Below are positions 1 to 10,577 of a stretch of DNA of 64,000 nt, piece by piece. Position 1 is the first letter of the stretch; each line of letters starts with the position of its first letter. Both the position numbers and the translations under genes were made by a program. Origin of the DNA: an uncultured Pelagibacteraceae bacterium (GTDB taxonomy: Bacteria; Pseudomonadota; Alphaproteobacteria; Pelagibacterales; AG-422-B15); the NCBI GenBank assembly GCA_902624455.1, contig CACNXQ010000002.1, positions 124,155 through 188,154 of the forward strand, given 5' to 3'. The notes beneath the pieces are model-generated. The model was not told the DNA's origin. It searched no databases and worked only from the letters and a program-made list of their open reading frames with translations.

Positions 1-159
1 AATTATAAAAATATAGCGCCACTGAAGAAATATATTTCTGAAAAAGGAAAAATTACTCCAAGAAGAATTAGTTATATTTCAATAAAGAAACAAAGAGAAC
101 TTTCTAACGCAATAAAAATTGCTAGATATTTGGCATTACTTCCATACACAGGCAGATAG
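1..159 (+). CDS. rpsR: 30S ribosomal protein S18, C-terminal part (5' truncated by window edge)
   Basis: Frame 1 reads [52 protein letters not shown], the typical S18 C-terminus; followed directly by rplI. Confidence 0.93.
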   Translation, partial: NYKNIAPLKKYISEKGKITPRRISYISIKKQRELSNAIKIARYLALLPYTGR

Positions 160-160
160 C

Positions 161-601
161 ATGCAGGTTATACTTTTAGAGTCATTAAATAAATTAGGAA
201 AAGCAGGAGAAGTGGTTGCTGTTAAAGATGGATTTGCCAAGAATTACCTTATACCTCAAAATAAAGCTATTGTTGCCAACAAATCTAATCTAGCAGATTT
301 AAAAAATAAGATTTCAAAAATTAATTCTGATAATGACAAAAGAATTGCTGAGGCTTCAGCAATAAAAGAGATGCTAGATGGAAAGACATATGAATTTAAA
401 ACTGAAGCCAATGATGAAGGGGTTCTATATGGATCTATAAATCAACAACAGATTATTCAGCTAATTTCAAGTAACGTTGACAATATTAATGTCGACTCAA
501 TAGTTTTACCTCAAATAAAGATCTTGGGTGAGCATTCTATTACAGTGCGTCTTTACGAGGATATATCTGCTAAGATAAAGCTCTCTGTAATCAAAAAGTA
601 A
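161..601 (+). CDS. rplI: 50S ribosomal protein L9
   Basis: MQVILLESLNKLGKAGEVVAVKDGFAKNYLIPQNKA; true start at 161 rather than ORF-track 119. Confidence 0.95.
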   Translation: MQVILLESLNKLGKAGEVVAVKDGFAKNYLIPQNKAIVANKSNLADLKNKISKINSDNDKRIAEASAIKEMLDGKTYEFKTEANDEGVLYGSINQQQIIQLISSNVDNINVDSIVLPQIKILGEHSITVRLYEDISAKIKLSVIKK

Positions 602-746
602 TTATATTTTACTATTTTCAGTAGTTTACTACACTTAAGTCATTTATCTATTTAAGATTAAGGTATCAACAACACATCGATCTTTGTTAATATCTTTTAA
701 AAGAATTATACTGACTATTTCTTTGAATAATACTAAACCTTTTTGT

Positions 747-2201
747 ATGTCCTCTACTATACAATTAAAATCAGATGATAAATTAAAAGAACTGCCTCAT
801 AATATCGAGGCTGAACAAGGTCTTATAGGGGCCATATTAATTAATAATGACATAATTTTTGATATTCTTGATATTGTAAATGAGACACATTTTTATGAGC
901 CGATACATAAACTTATTTTTAGTGTCATTATTAAAATTTCTAATAAAGGACAGCTTGCATCACCGATAACTCTTAAAAGTTACTTTGAAGTTGAAAAAAG
1001 TTTAGAAGATATTGGAGGGTCAAGCTATTTAGCGCGCCTAGCAAATTCAGCAGTATCCCTTGATTACGCAAAAAATTATGCACAAATTATCTATGACTTA
1101 TCAATTAGAAGAGGCTTATACGAATTGGGTGGCAAAGTACAATATGAAGCCATTGAAAGTGATGTTAATATTGGTCCTAATGAATTGATTGAAAATGCAG
1201 AGCGAGATTTATATCAGATATCCGAAAAAGGTATTTCAAATAGTGGTGTTCAAACTTTTACTACTGCAGTTGAAGAAGCGGTAGAGCTAGCAAAAAAAGC
1301 ATTTGAAAAAGATAGCAGTGTAGTTGGTCTTTCGTCTCATTTCAGAGATCTTGATAGTAAACTTGGAGGATTTCATCCCTCAGATTTAATTATTATTGCT
1401 GGTAGACCCTCAATGGGAAAAACATCACTTGCAACTAATATTGCATTTAATATCGCTCGAGATGCTCACATTAATAATGATAGTAATTCTAGCGTACTTT
1501 TTTTTTCACTTGAAATGTCATCTGAACAACTAGCAACTAGAATTTTATCAGAACAAGCTAAAATTAGCTCAAGTGACATAAGAAAGGGAAATTTATCTGA
1601 AGGTGATTTAGATAACCTTGTTTCAGTTTCTAAAGATATTTTAGAGATTCCACTCTACATTGATGATACGCCAGCAATTAATGTTGGATCAATATCATCG
1701 AGAGCAAGAAAATTAAAAAGAAAAAATGGCCTAGGCGCAATTGTAATTGATTATTTGCAGTTAGTTAGACCTTCAAAATCTTCAAAGAATGAAACAAGAG
1801 TATTAGAAATTTCTGATATTACTCAAAGTTTAAAAGCTTTGGCTAAAGAGCTAAATATTCCAATTATTGCACTATCACAACTTTCAAGACAAGTTGAACA
1901 AAGAGAAGACAAAAAACCTCAGCTTTCTGATTTAAGAGAGTCAGGTTCTATTGAACAAGATTCTGATGTGGTGATGTTTATTTTTAGAGAAGAATACTAT
2001 TTAGAAAAAAATGAACCTGCGCTCGGTACTTCTGATTATATAGAGTGGCAGCAAAAAATGGAGGAAATTCACGGTCAAGCAGATCTTCTCATTGCTAAGC
2101 AAAGACATGGACCAACTGGAAACATTAAACTTAGTTTTGAGAGAAAATACACTCGTTTTGGAAACTTTGTTAGCAAATCTGAAACTGATAGTTATGATTA
2201 A
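747..2201 (+). CDS. dnaB: Replicative DNA helicase DnaB
   Basis: LPHNIEAEQGLIGAIL, GRPSMGKTSLA Walker A, VIDYLQL, DLRESGSIEQDSD; internal ATG at 747 preferred to ORF start 684. Confidence 0.95.
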   Translation: MSSTIQLKSDDKLKELPHNIEAEQGLIGAILINNDIIFDILDIVNETHFYEPIHKLIFSVIIKISNKGQLASPITLKSYFEVEKSLEDIGGSSYLARLANSAVSLDYAKNYAQIIYDLSIRRGLYELGGKVQYEAIESDVNIGPNELIENAERDLYQISEKGISNSGVQTFTTAVEEAVELAKKAFEKDSSVVGLSSHFRDLDSKLGGFHPSDLIIIAGRPSMGKTSLATNIAFNIARDAHINNDSNSSVLFFSLEMSSEQLATRILSEQAKISSSDIRKGNLSEGDLDNLVSVSKDILEIPLYIDDTPAINVGSISSRARKLKRKNGLGAIVIDYLQLVRPSKSSKNETRVLEISDITQSLKALAKELNIPIIALSQLSRQVEQREDKKPQLSDLRESGSIEQDSDVVMFIFREEYYLEKNEPALGTSDYIEWQQKMEEIHGQADLLIAKQRHGPTGNIKLSFERKYTRFGNFVSKSETDSYD

Positions 2202-2203
2202 TT

Positions 2204-3310
2204 ATGTGCCAGGTAAATACGATCGACCAAAATACGACTCTCGAAATAGATCTTAAATCTATTTGTCATAATTTTAAAAAAATAAAAAAAAAAGTAGGTA
2301 AACATTGTATTGTTGCGGCAACTGTCAAAGCTAATGCCTATGGTTTAGGAGTGGAACAGGTATCAAAATCTTTAATTAAACATAAATGTAAAGATTTTTT
2401 TGTAGCAACTTTAATGGAAGGCATTGAATTAAGGTCTTATTCCAAGTCAATAAATATATACATCTTAAATGGATTAAACTCGGGAAAATGCTCAATCTAT
2501 GAGAAATATAAACTCACTCCAGTTCTTAACTCAATGAATCAAATTAGAGAATATGAAATCTATCAATCAAAAATTAAAAAATCAATGAATGCCATCATTC
2601 ACTTTGATACAGGCATGTCAAGACTAGGACTTGATGAAGCTGAGACTGAAAAACTTATTAATAATAAAAAAAATATCCTTAAAAAAACAAATATAAGATA
2701 CATCATGAGTCACTTAGCATGTGGTGATGATCCCAAAAGCAAGAAAAATAGTAAGCAATTGAAAATGTTCAGAAAAATATCAAAATCCTTTGAAAATATT
2801 AAAATGACTTTAGCAAATAGTGCTGGGACCCTACTAGGCAAAAACTACCATTTTGACATGGTTAGACCTGGTATTTCTCTATATGGAGGAAATGCTCAAA
2901 AAAATGAAAAAAGCAACTATAGACATGTGATAAAACTTTCTGCAAAGCTGATTCAGATAAGGCAGATAAAAAAAGGCTCAACAGTTGGCTATGGTGCAAC
3001 ATATAAAGCAAAGAAAAAAATGGTAATTGGAACAATAAGCATAGGTTACGCCGATGGATTAAACAGATTGTTTTCAAATAACATGAAATGCTACTATAAA
3101 AGAAAGGAAATTAATTTAATTGGAAGAGTTTCAATGGATTTAATTACGCTAGATTTATCAAAATTTCAAAAAAAGGATGTTCAAATCAATGATCGAATTG
3201 AAATAATAAATGATCAAAATAATATAAATCAAATTTCTAAGAATATTGGAACCATCCCATATGAAATTCTTACTAATTTGGGGCAGAGATATAGCAGAAA
3301 ATATAAGTAA
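2204..3310 (+). CDS. alr: Alanine racemase
   Basis: TVKANAYGLG PLP-lysine motif; FDTGMSRLG; MVRPGISLYG; downstream of dnaB as in many alphaproteobacteria. Confidence 0.92.
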   Translation: MCQVNTIDQNTTLEIDLKSICHNFKKIKKKVGKHCIVAATVKANAYGLGVEQVSKSLIKHKCKDFFVATLMEGIELRSYSKSINIYILNGLNSGKCSIYEKYKLTPVLNSMNQIREYEIYQSKIKKSMNAIIHFDTGMSRLGLDEAETEKLINNKKNILKKTNIRYIMSHLACGDDPKSKKNSKQLKMFRKISKSFENIKMTLANSAGTLLGKNYHFDMVRPGISLYGGNAQKNEKSNYRHVIKLSAKLIQIRQIKKGSTVGYGATYKAKKKMVIGTISIGYADGLNRLFSNNMKCYYKRKEINLIGRVSMDLITLDLSKFQKKDVQINDRIEIINDQNNINQISKNIGTIPYEILTNLGQRYSRKYK

Positions 3311-3313
3311 CGA

Positions 3314-5737
3314 ATGCTAAATTTTTACAAAATTATTCTTGATACAAATAAATACATTGCTTTAGCGATATTTGTCCTTATTTTTCTCTTTTTTGGATAT
3401 AGCTCCAAAGATTTTAAATTAGATGCATCATCTGATACCCTTATACTTGAGAATGATGAGGATCTAAAAAAATATCAGGAAATAACAGACATATACTCTA
3501 CAAATGAATTTTTGATCACAACCATAACGAGTCGACAAAAGATCATTAAATATGAAAATATTCAGCTAATAAGAAATTTTGTCAATGATGTTAAAAGTCT
3601 TGCATGGGTCGATTCTGTTCAGTCAATATTAGATGCTCCATTATTGACTATTAATAATCAATCACTTACAGATCTCGTAAATGAAATATCGACAATAGAA
3701 ACTGAAAATGTTGATCTCGAAGAAGCGGAATATGAACTATTAAATAGTCCAATATTTAAAGATTTAATAATAAGTAAAAACGCAAAGACAACAGGTGTTT
3801 TGATTAATTTTAATAGAAATGAAAAATTTGAAAAATTAATTGATCAGAGAGATCAATTGAAATTAAAAAATATTTTGAGCGATCAAGAAAAAGAAGAGTT
3901 AAACTTAATCAATAGATTATATGAAGAAGAAAAAATAATTAATGACTCAAATCGTAGCAAAAATATAGCAGAAATAAGAAAAATTATTAAGGAATACGAA
4001 GAGAGCTATAAATTAGAATTTCATCTCGGTGGAGTACCAATGATTGCTGATGATACTATTTCATTTGTTAAAAATGATATACTCATTTTTGGAACAGGCG
4101 CGTTTCTATTCATATTAATTGTTCTTTTCTTAATCTTTAGAAATATCAGTTGGATGATAGTTTGTATTAGCAATTGTATCTTTATTTTGGTATTGATGAC
4201 TGGCTTATTATCTCTCATCCAATGGAAAGTTACTGTTATATCTTCTAATTTTATAATGTTGATCTTGATTTTATCACTATCAATGACAGTACACATTGTT
4301 GTTAGGTATAAACAGATTTTAAGTGATAATACAAATTTAAGTACCTTTTCGTCCATAACGTTGTGCTTAAAAAAAATGTATAAACCATGCTTGTACTCTG
4401 CCCTTACCACAATTTTTGCTTTTGCTACTCTATATACAAGCGGAATAAAGCCCGTTATGGACTTTGGTTTAATGATGTCCTTAGGACTAATTTGCACATA
4501 TTTAATTAGTTTCACTTTTTTGCCTCACCTAATATCACTTTTTAATTTAAGAAATGAAGGCAAATTACAAGAGCTTAGCAATACCGGTCTTTTTGCAAAT
4601 ATTATGAATTATAATTTGATTGTAATTTTATCATTTCTAATCACTTTTTTAGTAGGCTTGTATGGTCTAACTAAATTACAAATTGAGAATAGTTTTATTG
4701 ATTACTTCAAAGAAAGCACAGAAATTTATCAAGGGATGAAATTAATTGATAATCATTTGGGTGGGACAACACCATTTGATGTAATTATTCAATTTAATGA
4801 AATTGAAGAAGATTATGTTGAAGATGATTTTCTTGATTTTCAAATAGATTATGATCCTGCTGATTATTGGTTTACTCAGGAAAAGATAAACTTAATAAAA
4901 AATATCCATGATCGTATTGATCAAAATCAATTTACTGGAAAAGTACTATCCTTAGCTTCAGTTGTAAGAGCAGCTGAGCAACTAAACAATGAAACAGAAT
5001 TTGATACACTTGAATTAGCTGTTCTCTACAAAAAATTGCCAAACGATTTAAAAGAAAACATATTGAGTCCTTTTGTATCTATTGAGAACAATCAGGCAAG
5101 GATTTCTGCCAGATTGATAGATAGCGATGAAAACTTAAATAGAGGTGAGTTTGTAAGTGAACTTGAACAGTTTATTAAAGAAGATTTTAATAATGAAAAT
5201 TTTAAGGTTTCAGTGGTTGGTGTACTTATTTTATATAATAATATGTTACAAAGCTTATTTGACTCACAAATAAGTTCTCTTGGAATAGTAATGATTGGGG
5301 TTTTTTTGATGCTCATTTATCTCTTCAGATCTCTTAAAATAGCAATGATAACGATGATGCCAAATATCATAGCTTGTATTTCCATCTTAGGGATTATGGG
5401 TATAGCTAATATTCCTCTTGATTTGATGACCATAACAATTGCTGCAATTACTATTGGTATTGCTGTCGACAATAGCATTCATTATGTTTACAGATATCAG
5501 GAATACAGGAGGTCAATGTTGAGTAAGGAAACAATTAAAAATTGCAGTCTAACTGTTGCAAAAGCAATCAGAAATACATCAGTAACTATTATAGCAGGTT
5601 TTTCGATCTTAGTTTTTTCTAATTTTTACCCCACTATTTATTTTGGGGTTTTTACCGCTATTGCAATGCTGATTGCGTTACTTGGTAGTTTAACTTTATT
5701 GCCTGTTTTGCTGAATAGCTTCGAAAAGAACAATTAG
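3314..5737 (+). CDS. RND/MMPL family transporter (two sterol-sensing-like TM blocks)
   Basis: 807 aa, repeated TM clusters, TITIGIAVDNSIHYVYRYQEYRR motif. Confidence 0.8.
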   Translation: MLNFYKIILDTNKYIALAIFVLIFLFFGYSSKDFKLDASSDTLILENDEDLKKYQEITDIYSTNEFLITTITSRQKIIKYENIQLIRNFVNDVKSLAWVDSVQSILDAPLLTINNQSLTDLVNEISTIETENVDLEEAEYELLNSPIFKDLIISKNAKTTGVLINFNRNEKFEKLIDQRDQLKLKNILSDQEKEELNLINRLYEEEKIINDSNRSKNIAEIRKIIKEYEESYKLEFHLGGVPMIADDTISFVKNDILIFGTGAFLFILIVLFLIFRNISWMIVCISNCIFILVLMTGLLSLIQWKVTVISSNFIMLILILSLSMTVHIVVRYKQILSDNTNLSTFSSITLCLKKMYKPCLYSALTTIFAFATLYTSGIKPVMDFGLMMSLGLICTYLISFTFLPHLISLFNLRNEGKLQELSNTGLFANIMNYNLIVILSFLITFLVGLYGLTKLQIENSFIDYFKESTEIYQGMKLIDNHLGGTTPFDVIIQFNEIEEDYVEDDFLDFQIDYDPADYWFTQEKINLIKNIHDRIDQNQFTGKVLSLASVVRAAEQLNNETEFDTLELAVLYKKLPNDLKENILSPFVSIENNQARISARLIDSDENLNRGEFVSELEQFIKEDFNNENFKVSVVGVLILYNNMLQSLFDSQISSLGIVMIGVFLMLIYLFRSLKIAMITMMPNIIACISILGIMGIANIPLDLMTITIAAITIGIAVDNSIHYVYRYQEYRRSMLSKETIKNCSLTVAKAIRNTSVTIIAGFSILVFSNFYPTIYFGVFTAIAMLIALLGSLTLLPVLLNSFEKNN

Positions 5738-5742
5738 AAGAT

Positions 5743-6255
5743 ATGGAGTTTTTGTCACTTTTTCAAAAATTTAATATTTTTGATATACTTTTCATTATAG
5801 CAAGTTTTATTTCATTATTTCTAGCTATTAAAAATGGCTTTATTAAAAGTATACTAAATTTATTTAAATGGCTGTTAATAATTTATATCGTTAAAAATTC
5901 GTTTAGTCATTTAAGGCCATTTTTAGATGTTTATATTCAAAATCAAACCTTATCCGATATAATGATTTTTATTTCAGTAGCAATAATATCTTATATATTT
6001 TTAACCCTAATAGTTAGGGTCTTAGATGCAATTATCCAACCAAGAATTTCTGGTCCAGTTGGATTTTCATTAAGTGCAATTATGGGATTATTAAGGGCCT
6101 ATATTATTTTTGCACTTATAATATTCTTTGTTAACACAAGTGTATCTATTGACTATATATCGAACTTAATAGATGAAAGTGAATTAGTAGATCTATTTAA
6201 TATGGGAATTTCTATTATAGGTGATATACCAAAACGTTTAGATCAAATATCATAA
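5743..6255 (+). CDS. CvpA family protein
   Basis: Four TM helices; NIFDILFIIASFISLFLAIKNGFIKSILNLFKW. Confidence 0.75.
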   Translation: MEFLSLFQKFNIFDILFIIASFISLFLAIKNGFIKSILNLFKWLLIIYIVKNSFSHLRPFLDVYIQNQTLSDIMIFISVAIISYIFLTLIVRVLDAIIQPRISGPVGFSLSAIMGLLRAYIIFALIIFFVNTSVSIDYISNLIDESELVDLFNMGISIIGDIPKRLDQIS

Positions 6256-6257
6256 TT

Positions 6258-6953
6258 GTGAGTAATTTAAATAAAATAGTTTGCCTTGTTACTGGGGCTT
6301 CATCAGGAATAGGAAAGCAAACCGCGATTAGAATATCTAATATTGCGGATCACGTTTATATTTTATCCAGAGATGTATCAAAACTAGAAATAGTAAATGA
6401 TCATATAATTAACAATGGCTCTGATTGTACAATTGTTCCAATGGATCTAACGAAGAAAAATAACATAAAAGAACTTGCTAAAAATATTTACGAAAAAGAA
6501 AATAAAATAGATATTGTGATTTCATCAGCTGGAAGAATAAACCAACTTTCGCCAATAGGGAGTCAAAATGAGGATGAAGTAATTAAAACTTTTGAACTTA
6601 ATTATCTTTCTAATCTGCTGTTAATGAAAGAGTTTTTGCCCTTACTTAAATTATCTAGTAATGGTAAATTTATAATTATTTCTTCCATGTATAATGCCTT
6701 TAAAAGTCAATATTGGAGCGGCTATCAACCTATCATGACGGCTTTAAATGAATTGGTAAGAATATATGCAGAGGAAAACAAAAATATAAGAGTGAATTGT
6801 ATATGTCCATCTGCAGTTGATACAAATTTTCGAAATGATATTATGCCAGGAGAAGATAAAAAATTAATCTTTAAGCCAGAACAAATTGCTGAAAATATTA
6901 TCAAAACAATACTAGATGATACAATTCAAAGCGGAGAAATTATTTCTATTTAA
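6258..6953 (+). CDS. SDR family oxidoreductase
   Basis: VTGASSGIGKQTA Rossmann motif, SSAG, catalytic S-YQPIM-N pattern; GTG start. Confidence 0.85.
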   Translation: MSNLNKIVCLVTGASSGIGKQTAIRISNIADHVYILSRDVSKLEIVNDHIINNGSDCTIVPMDLTKKNNIKELAKNIYEKENKIDIVISSAGRINQLSPIGSQNEDEVIKTFELNYLSNLLLMKEFLPLLKLSSNGKFIIISSMYNAFKSQYWSGYQPIMTALNELVRIYAEENKNIRVNCICPSAVDTNFRNDIMPGEDKKLIFKPEQIAENIIKTILDDTIQSGEIISI

Positions 6954-7782
6954 TTTGAAATGGATTTTTGGATCTCATAAATGTTAAATTTAGAGGAACT
7001 CCAATTAAGTTAAAATAGTCTCTGAACTCTTTTGTAAAAAAATTAACGTAATTTTGACTTACTTTTTTATTTGTATTTAAGAATATTTTAAATGAAGGGA
7101 ATGCTAGATCCGTCTGTACGACATATTTTGATTTTATTGATACCCCCTTTTGTTTAGGAAATCTATTTTCCTTAAGTAACTTATTTGTAAATTTTTTAAT
7201 ATCCTTTTTAGGTATTCTAATAGGTAGCAAATTAGTTTTTTCAATTATTAACTTAAGTAGTTTATTAATATTTAATCTGCTATGAACTGATATAAACTCA
7301 ACATTAATTTCATTATGATTACTAAAATTATTATTTAAATAATTTAAAGTATTTTTTCTGTAGTTTTTCTTGTCATCTACTAGATCAAATTTTGTAAAAA
7401 CTGTAAATATTATTTTTTTCTTATGTATAGCATTGTCTAATAAGCGAAAGTCTTGTCTTGTTAAATTTTCGATTGAGTCAATTAGAAGTAATACCACATC
7501 TACTTTTCTTAAAATGGATAATGTTTTTTTATTTCTTGCCTCTTCATCTTTATCGCTAATTTTACTTTTGCGTCTTAATCCAGGCGTATCATTGATAACA
7601 AAAATATAATTATCAAATTCAAATTCAGAGGAATAATTTTTTTTTGTAAGTCCATATTCATCTCCAGTGGGAGATAATTCATTTTTGCAAAGAAAATTGA
7701 ATAAGGTTGATTTACCTGAGTTTGGTTTTCCTAAAATGAGTAAATTTATTTTATTCAATTTTAAAGGCATTTGATCTTTCAT
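6946..7782 (-). CDS. der: Single-GTPase-domain Der/EngA (GD2 + KH domain only)
   Basis: GKPNSGKSTLF (G1), DTPGLRRKSKI (signature of Der second G domain), TKFD (G4), C-terminal KH-like YVVQTDLAFPSFKIFLNTN...EFRDYFNLIGVPLNLTFMRSKNPF; 278 aa versus ~440-490 normally; downstream of bamB. Confidence 0.85.
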   Translation of the reverse strand: MKDQMPLKLNKINLLILGKPNSGKSTLFNFLCKNELSPTGDEYGLTKKNYSSEFEFDNYIFVINDTPGLRRKSKISDKDEEARNKKTLSILRKVDVVLLLIDSIENLTRQDFRLLDNAIHKKKIIFTVFTKFDLVDDKKNYRKNTLNYLNNNFSNHNEINVEFISVHSRLNINKLLKLIIEKTNLLPIRIPKKDIKKFTNKLLKENRFPKQKGVSIKSKYVVQTDLAFPSFKIFLNTNKKVSQNYVNFFTKEFRDYFNLIGVPLNLTFMRSKNPFQIK

Positions 7783-9052
7783 CTACTAAATAAGCACCAT
7801 CTTGAAGAACTATCGGCTGAGATAGGACACCTTTAATCCCAAGATTTTCAGTTGCAAGTAATTCTCCTGTTTTTGGTGAAACTATTTTTATCTCTCCAAA
7901 ATATGAGATATTGTAGATAAGATTATTTATCAAGACAGGGCTCAACCATAAATTTAAGTCTTTAATTTTGTTGCCTTTTCTGAACTTTCCAAGCTCTCTG
8001 ATCCAGTAAATTTCGCCTGTACTGATATTTACACAAACCAAACGTGAGTCCTCATCTATCACGAACATAACATTACCAGATATAATCGGAGTTCTTAAGC
8101 CTGACATTTCAATGCTCCAATTTCTCTGACCATTAATAATATTTGTAGATATTAATTTTCCATTAGTACTTATTGTATAAATATTACTTCCATAGATAAC
8201 TGGGCTTGCCGATATATCTTTGATATCAAAATTACTTACTAAAGATACCTTCGATACATTTTCTGACCAAATTGGTCTTCCATCGTCATACTTGAAGGCT
8301 ATAAGCTCGCCGTTACTAAAAGGTACAATTATTAAATTTTCATATGCTGCTGGTGATGAAGTTTTTATATTTTTTTTATTTTCAGCAGTAGTTTGAAATG
8401 ACCATGAAATAGAAGCATCATTTATATCTATTGCAAAAATCCTATTATCAGATGAAATGACGTAGATATAACCTCTATATATTAATGGTGAGGATAGAAT
8501 AGGAAAATCTATCTGAGTTGACCAAATGGTCTCACCATTAGTAGCATTAAAAAGTTTTATTTGTCCATAAGCATCTGCATAAATAAGTTTGTCATCAAAG
8601 TATGCAATACCACCTCTAATAATTTCAATTTTGTTAAGATTTGGTTGTTCAATTTTAATTTTAAAAATTAAATTATTACTTTTTGTATCAAGGCAATATA
8701 TTGAGCCATCTGAGTCTATTGAACATAATCTTTCATCAAAATATATGGGACTAGTTGTATTTTTTAGTTTGCCTGACCCAGAAAATATTTTTTTCTTTTC
8801 TGAAATTGATGAAATTGTTTTTATATTGCCAAGATTATTTGTTACATTTTGAAAATTTTTAGACCAGTACAATACATCTCTAGTATCTGTTATGGTGATT
8901 TCTGACTTGTCTAATGATAACGTCTCAAATATTTCTGCGTCATACGATAGAACTGGAAATGCTTCTGATCCATCATCAATTGTAATTGTTTCTCTATTGT
9001 TGCAAGATGAAATTATTAGAGAAATTAAAAAAATTAGATAAATTCTCCTCAT
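7751..9052 (-). CDS. bamB: PQQ-repeat outer membrane assembly lipoprotein BamB
   Basis: Lipobox IISSCNN; repeated beta-propeller blades (IYCLDTKSNNLIFKI, LFNATNGETIWSTQI, FAIDINDASISWSF). Confidence 0.85.
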   Translation of the reverse strand: MRRIYLIFLISLIISSCNNRETITIDDGSEAFPVLSYDAEIFETLSLDKSEITITDTRDVLYWSKNFQNVTNNLGNIKTISSISEKKKIFSGSGKLKNTTSPIYFDERLCSIDSDGSIYCLDTKSNNLIFKIKIEQPNLNKIEIIRGGIAYFDDKLIYADAYGQIKLFNATNGETIWSTQIDFPILSSPLIYRGYIYVISSDNRIFAIDINDASISWSFQTTAENKKNIKTSSPAAYENLIIVPFSNGELIAFKYDDGRPIWSENVSKVSLVSNFDIKDISASPVIYGSNIYTISTNGKLISTNIINGQRNWSIEMSGLRTPIISGNVMFVIDEDSRLVCVNISTGEIYWIRELGKFRKGNKIKDLNLWLSPVLINNLIYNISYFGEIKIVSPKTGELLATENLGIKGVLSQPIVLQDGAYLVDERSNAFKIE

Positions 9053-9679
9053 TTAATTAATGATATTTATGTATTTCTCAGCCCTAATTTTTATCTCATT
9101 TGAAACACTCACATCTGTTAAAAGTGATTCAAAGATAATCTTACCTTCTGAATATTGACCATCAATTATATTTTTGATCCCTACTAATTCTGAGAATAAG
9201 TGATTAAAGTTATTTTCTTTTGAATTAAAGTTTTCAATTAAATTATTGACTTCATTAAGTGGAACTTCATCAATTTTTAACATTAAATATTTATAAAGCG
9301 CTAAATCTGCTAAAATAGATTTATTATTACTTTTGAAAATTTGTTCTAATTTTTCCAATCCCAGTTTTATATCGCCCTTTACTAGATGAATATCTGCCAT
9401 CTTTAAATCAATTAAATTTTGAGAAAATTCATTGCTTGTTTTAATTATTTCTAGTTTACCAAGCATTTCATCAATGGATCCATTATTTGATGCTTTATAG
9501 TAGTTCTCAATAGTTGATACCTTTTCATTATATTTTGAAATTTCTAGATACTGATAAACTGAAACAGATATTATAAGAAGCAATGTAATTGATATTATAT
9601 ATATCTTAAATCTATTCCATAAACTTGTGAGCCTTTCTTTTCTTAAATCTTCATCAACTTGACGCAGTATATCTGACAT
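9053..9679 (-). CDS. YfgM-like TPR protein with N-terminal TM anchor
   Basis: N-terminal VDEDLRKERLTSLWNRFKIYIISITLLLI; adjacent to bamB-der. Confidence 0.75.
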   Translation of the reverse strand: MSDILRQVDEDLRKERLTSLWNRFKIYIISITLLLIISVSVYQYLEISKYNEKVSTIENYYKASNNGSIDEMLGKLEIIKTSNEFSQNLIDLKMADIHLVKGDIKLGLEKLEQIFKSNNKSILADLALYKYLMLKIDEVPLNEVNNLIENFNSKENNFNHLFSELVGIKNIIDGQYSEGKIIFESLLTDVSVSNEIKIRAEKYINIIN

Positions 9680-10506
9680 TATTTACTCTCATTTTTTTCT
9701 ACCAAAGATAAATTCATTTGATAGGTATGTTTCTCACTTGGGAATTGTCTTTGTTTTACTTCAGACGAATATTGATCTGCGGCCTTTTTTATAATTTCTT
9801 CTATATCAATATATTTCTTTACAAATTTTGGTGCGATATTTGTTAATCCAAGCATGTCCTCAGTGACTAGAATTTGTCCATCACATTTTGGTGATGCCCC
9901 AATACCTATTGTAGGTATTTTTACTTTTGATGTAATTTCAGCTGCCAAAGGTTCTGTCATGCCTTCAAGTACTATTGAAAAAGCACCCGCTTCCTCTAAA
10001 GACAATGCATCTTCTATAAATTTATTCCACTCAAATTTCGACTTGCCTTTAACCTTGTAACCACCTTCAATTAAAACTCTTTGTGGCTGTAATCCTATAT
10101 GACCCATAACTGGTATTGATCGCTCTGTAAGAAATTTTACCGTTTCATACATATTCTGGCCACCCTCTAACTTAATTGCGTTGCAATTCGTTTCCTTCAT
10201 GACATCCGATGAGTTTGAAAATGCTTTTTCTTTGGACTCTTCATAAGTACCAAAGGGTAGATCAACAACAATACAAGATGAAGAAGATGCATTTACAACT
10301 GATTTAGCATGCTCAACCATTTGAGGCAGTGTTACGGATAAAGTATTTTCATAATCATAAAGGACCATGCCAAGCGAGTCACCTACCAATAATAAGTCTA
10401 CATGCTCGTCAAGCGCACGTGCTATAGGTGCAGTATAAGCAGTGAGACAAACTATGGGTCTTTTACCTTTTAAATTCATTATATCCTTGGCTGAATTTCT
10501 TTTCAT
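9679..10506 (-). CDS. panB: 3-methyl-2-oxobutanoate hydroxymethyltransferase
   Basis: VCLTAYTAPIARALDEHVDLLLVGDSLGMVLYDYENTLSVTLPQM; VMGHIGLQPQ. Confidence 0.96.
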   Translation of the reverse strand: MKRNSAKDIMNLKGKRPIVCLTAYTAPIARALDEHVDLLLVGDSLGMVLYDYENTLSVTLPQMVEHAKSVVNASSSSCIVVDLPFGTYEESKEKAFSNSSDVMKETNCNAIKLEGGQNMYETVKFLTERSIPVMGHIGLQPQRVLIEGGYKVKGKSKFEWNKFIEDALSLEEAGAFSIVLEGMTEPLAAEITSKVKIPTIGIGASPKCDGQILVTEDMLGLTNIAPKFVKKYIDIEEIIKKAADQYSSEVKQRQFPSEKHTYQMNLSLVEKNESK

Positions 10507-10577
10507 GAAGCGTGTTATAAGCTAAGAATCACCAAATTTCTATAATTTAGGTAAAATTTATTAGAATTGATTTTTTA

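Noticed and set aside
602-746. Possible RNA element between rplI and dnaB
   Set aside because: Only a weak short dyad (tact...agta) is visible and no riboswitch or tRNA structure could be supported.
4021-4515. 164-aa minus-strand ORF inside the MMPL transporter gene
   Set aside because: Antisense to a convincing membrane transporter; no recognisable domain.
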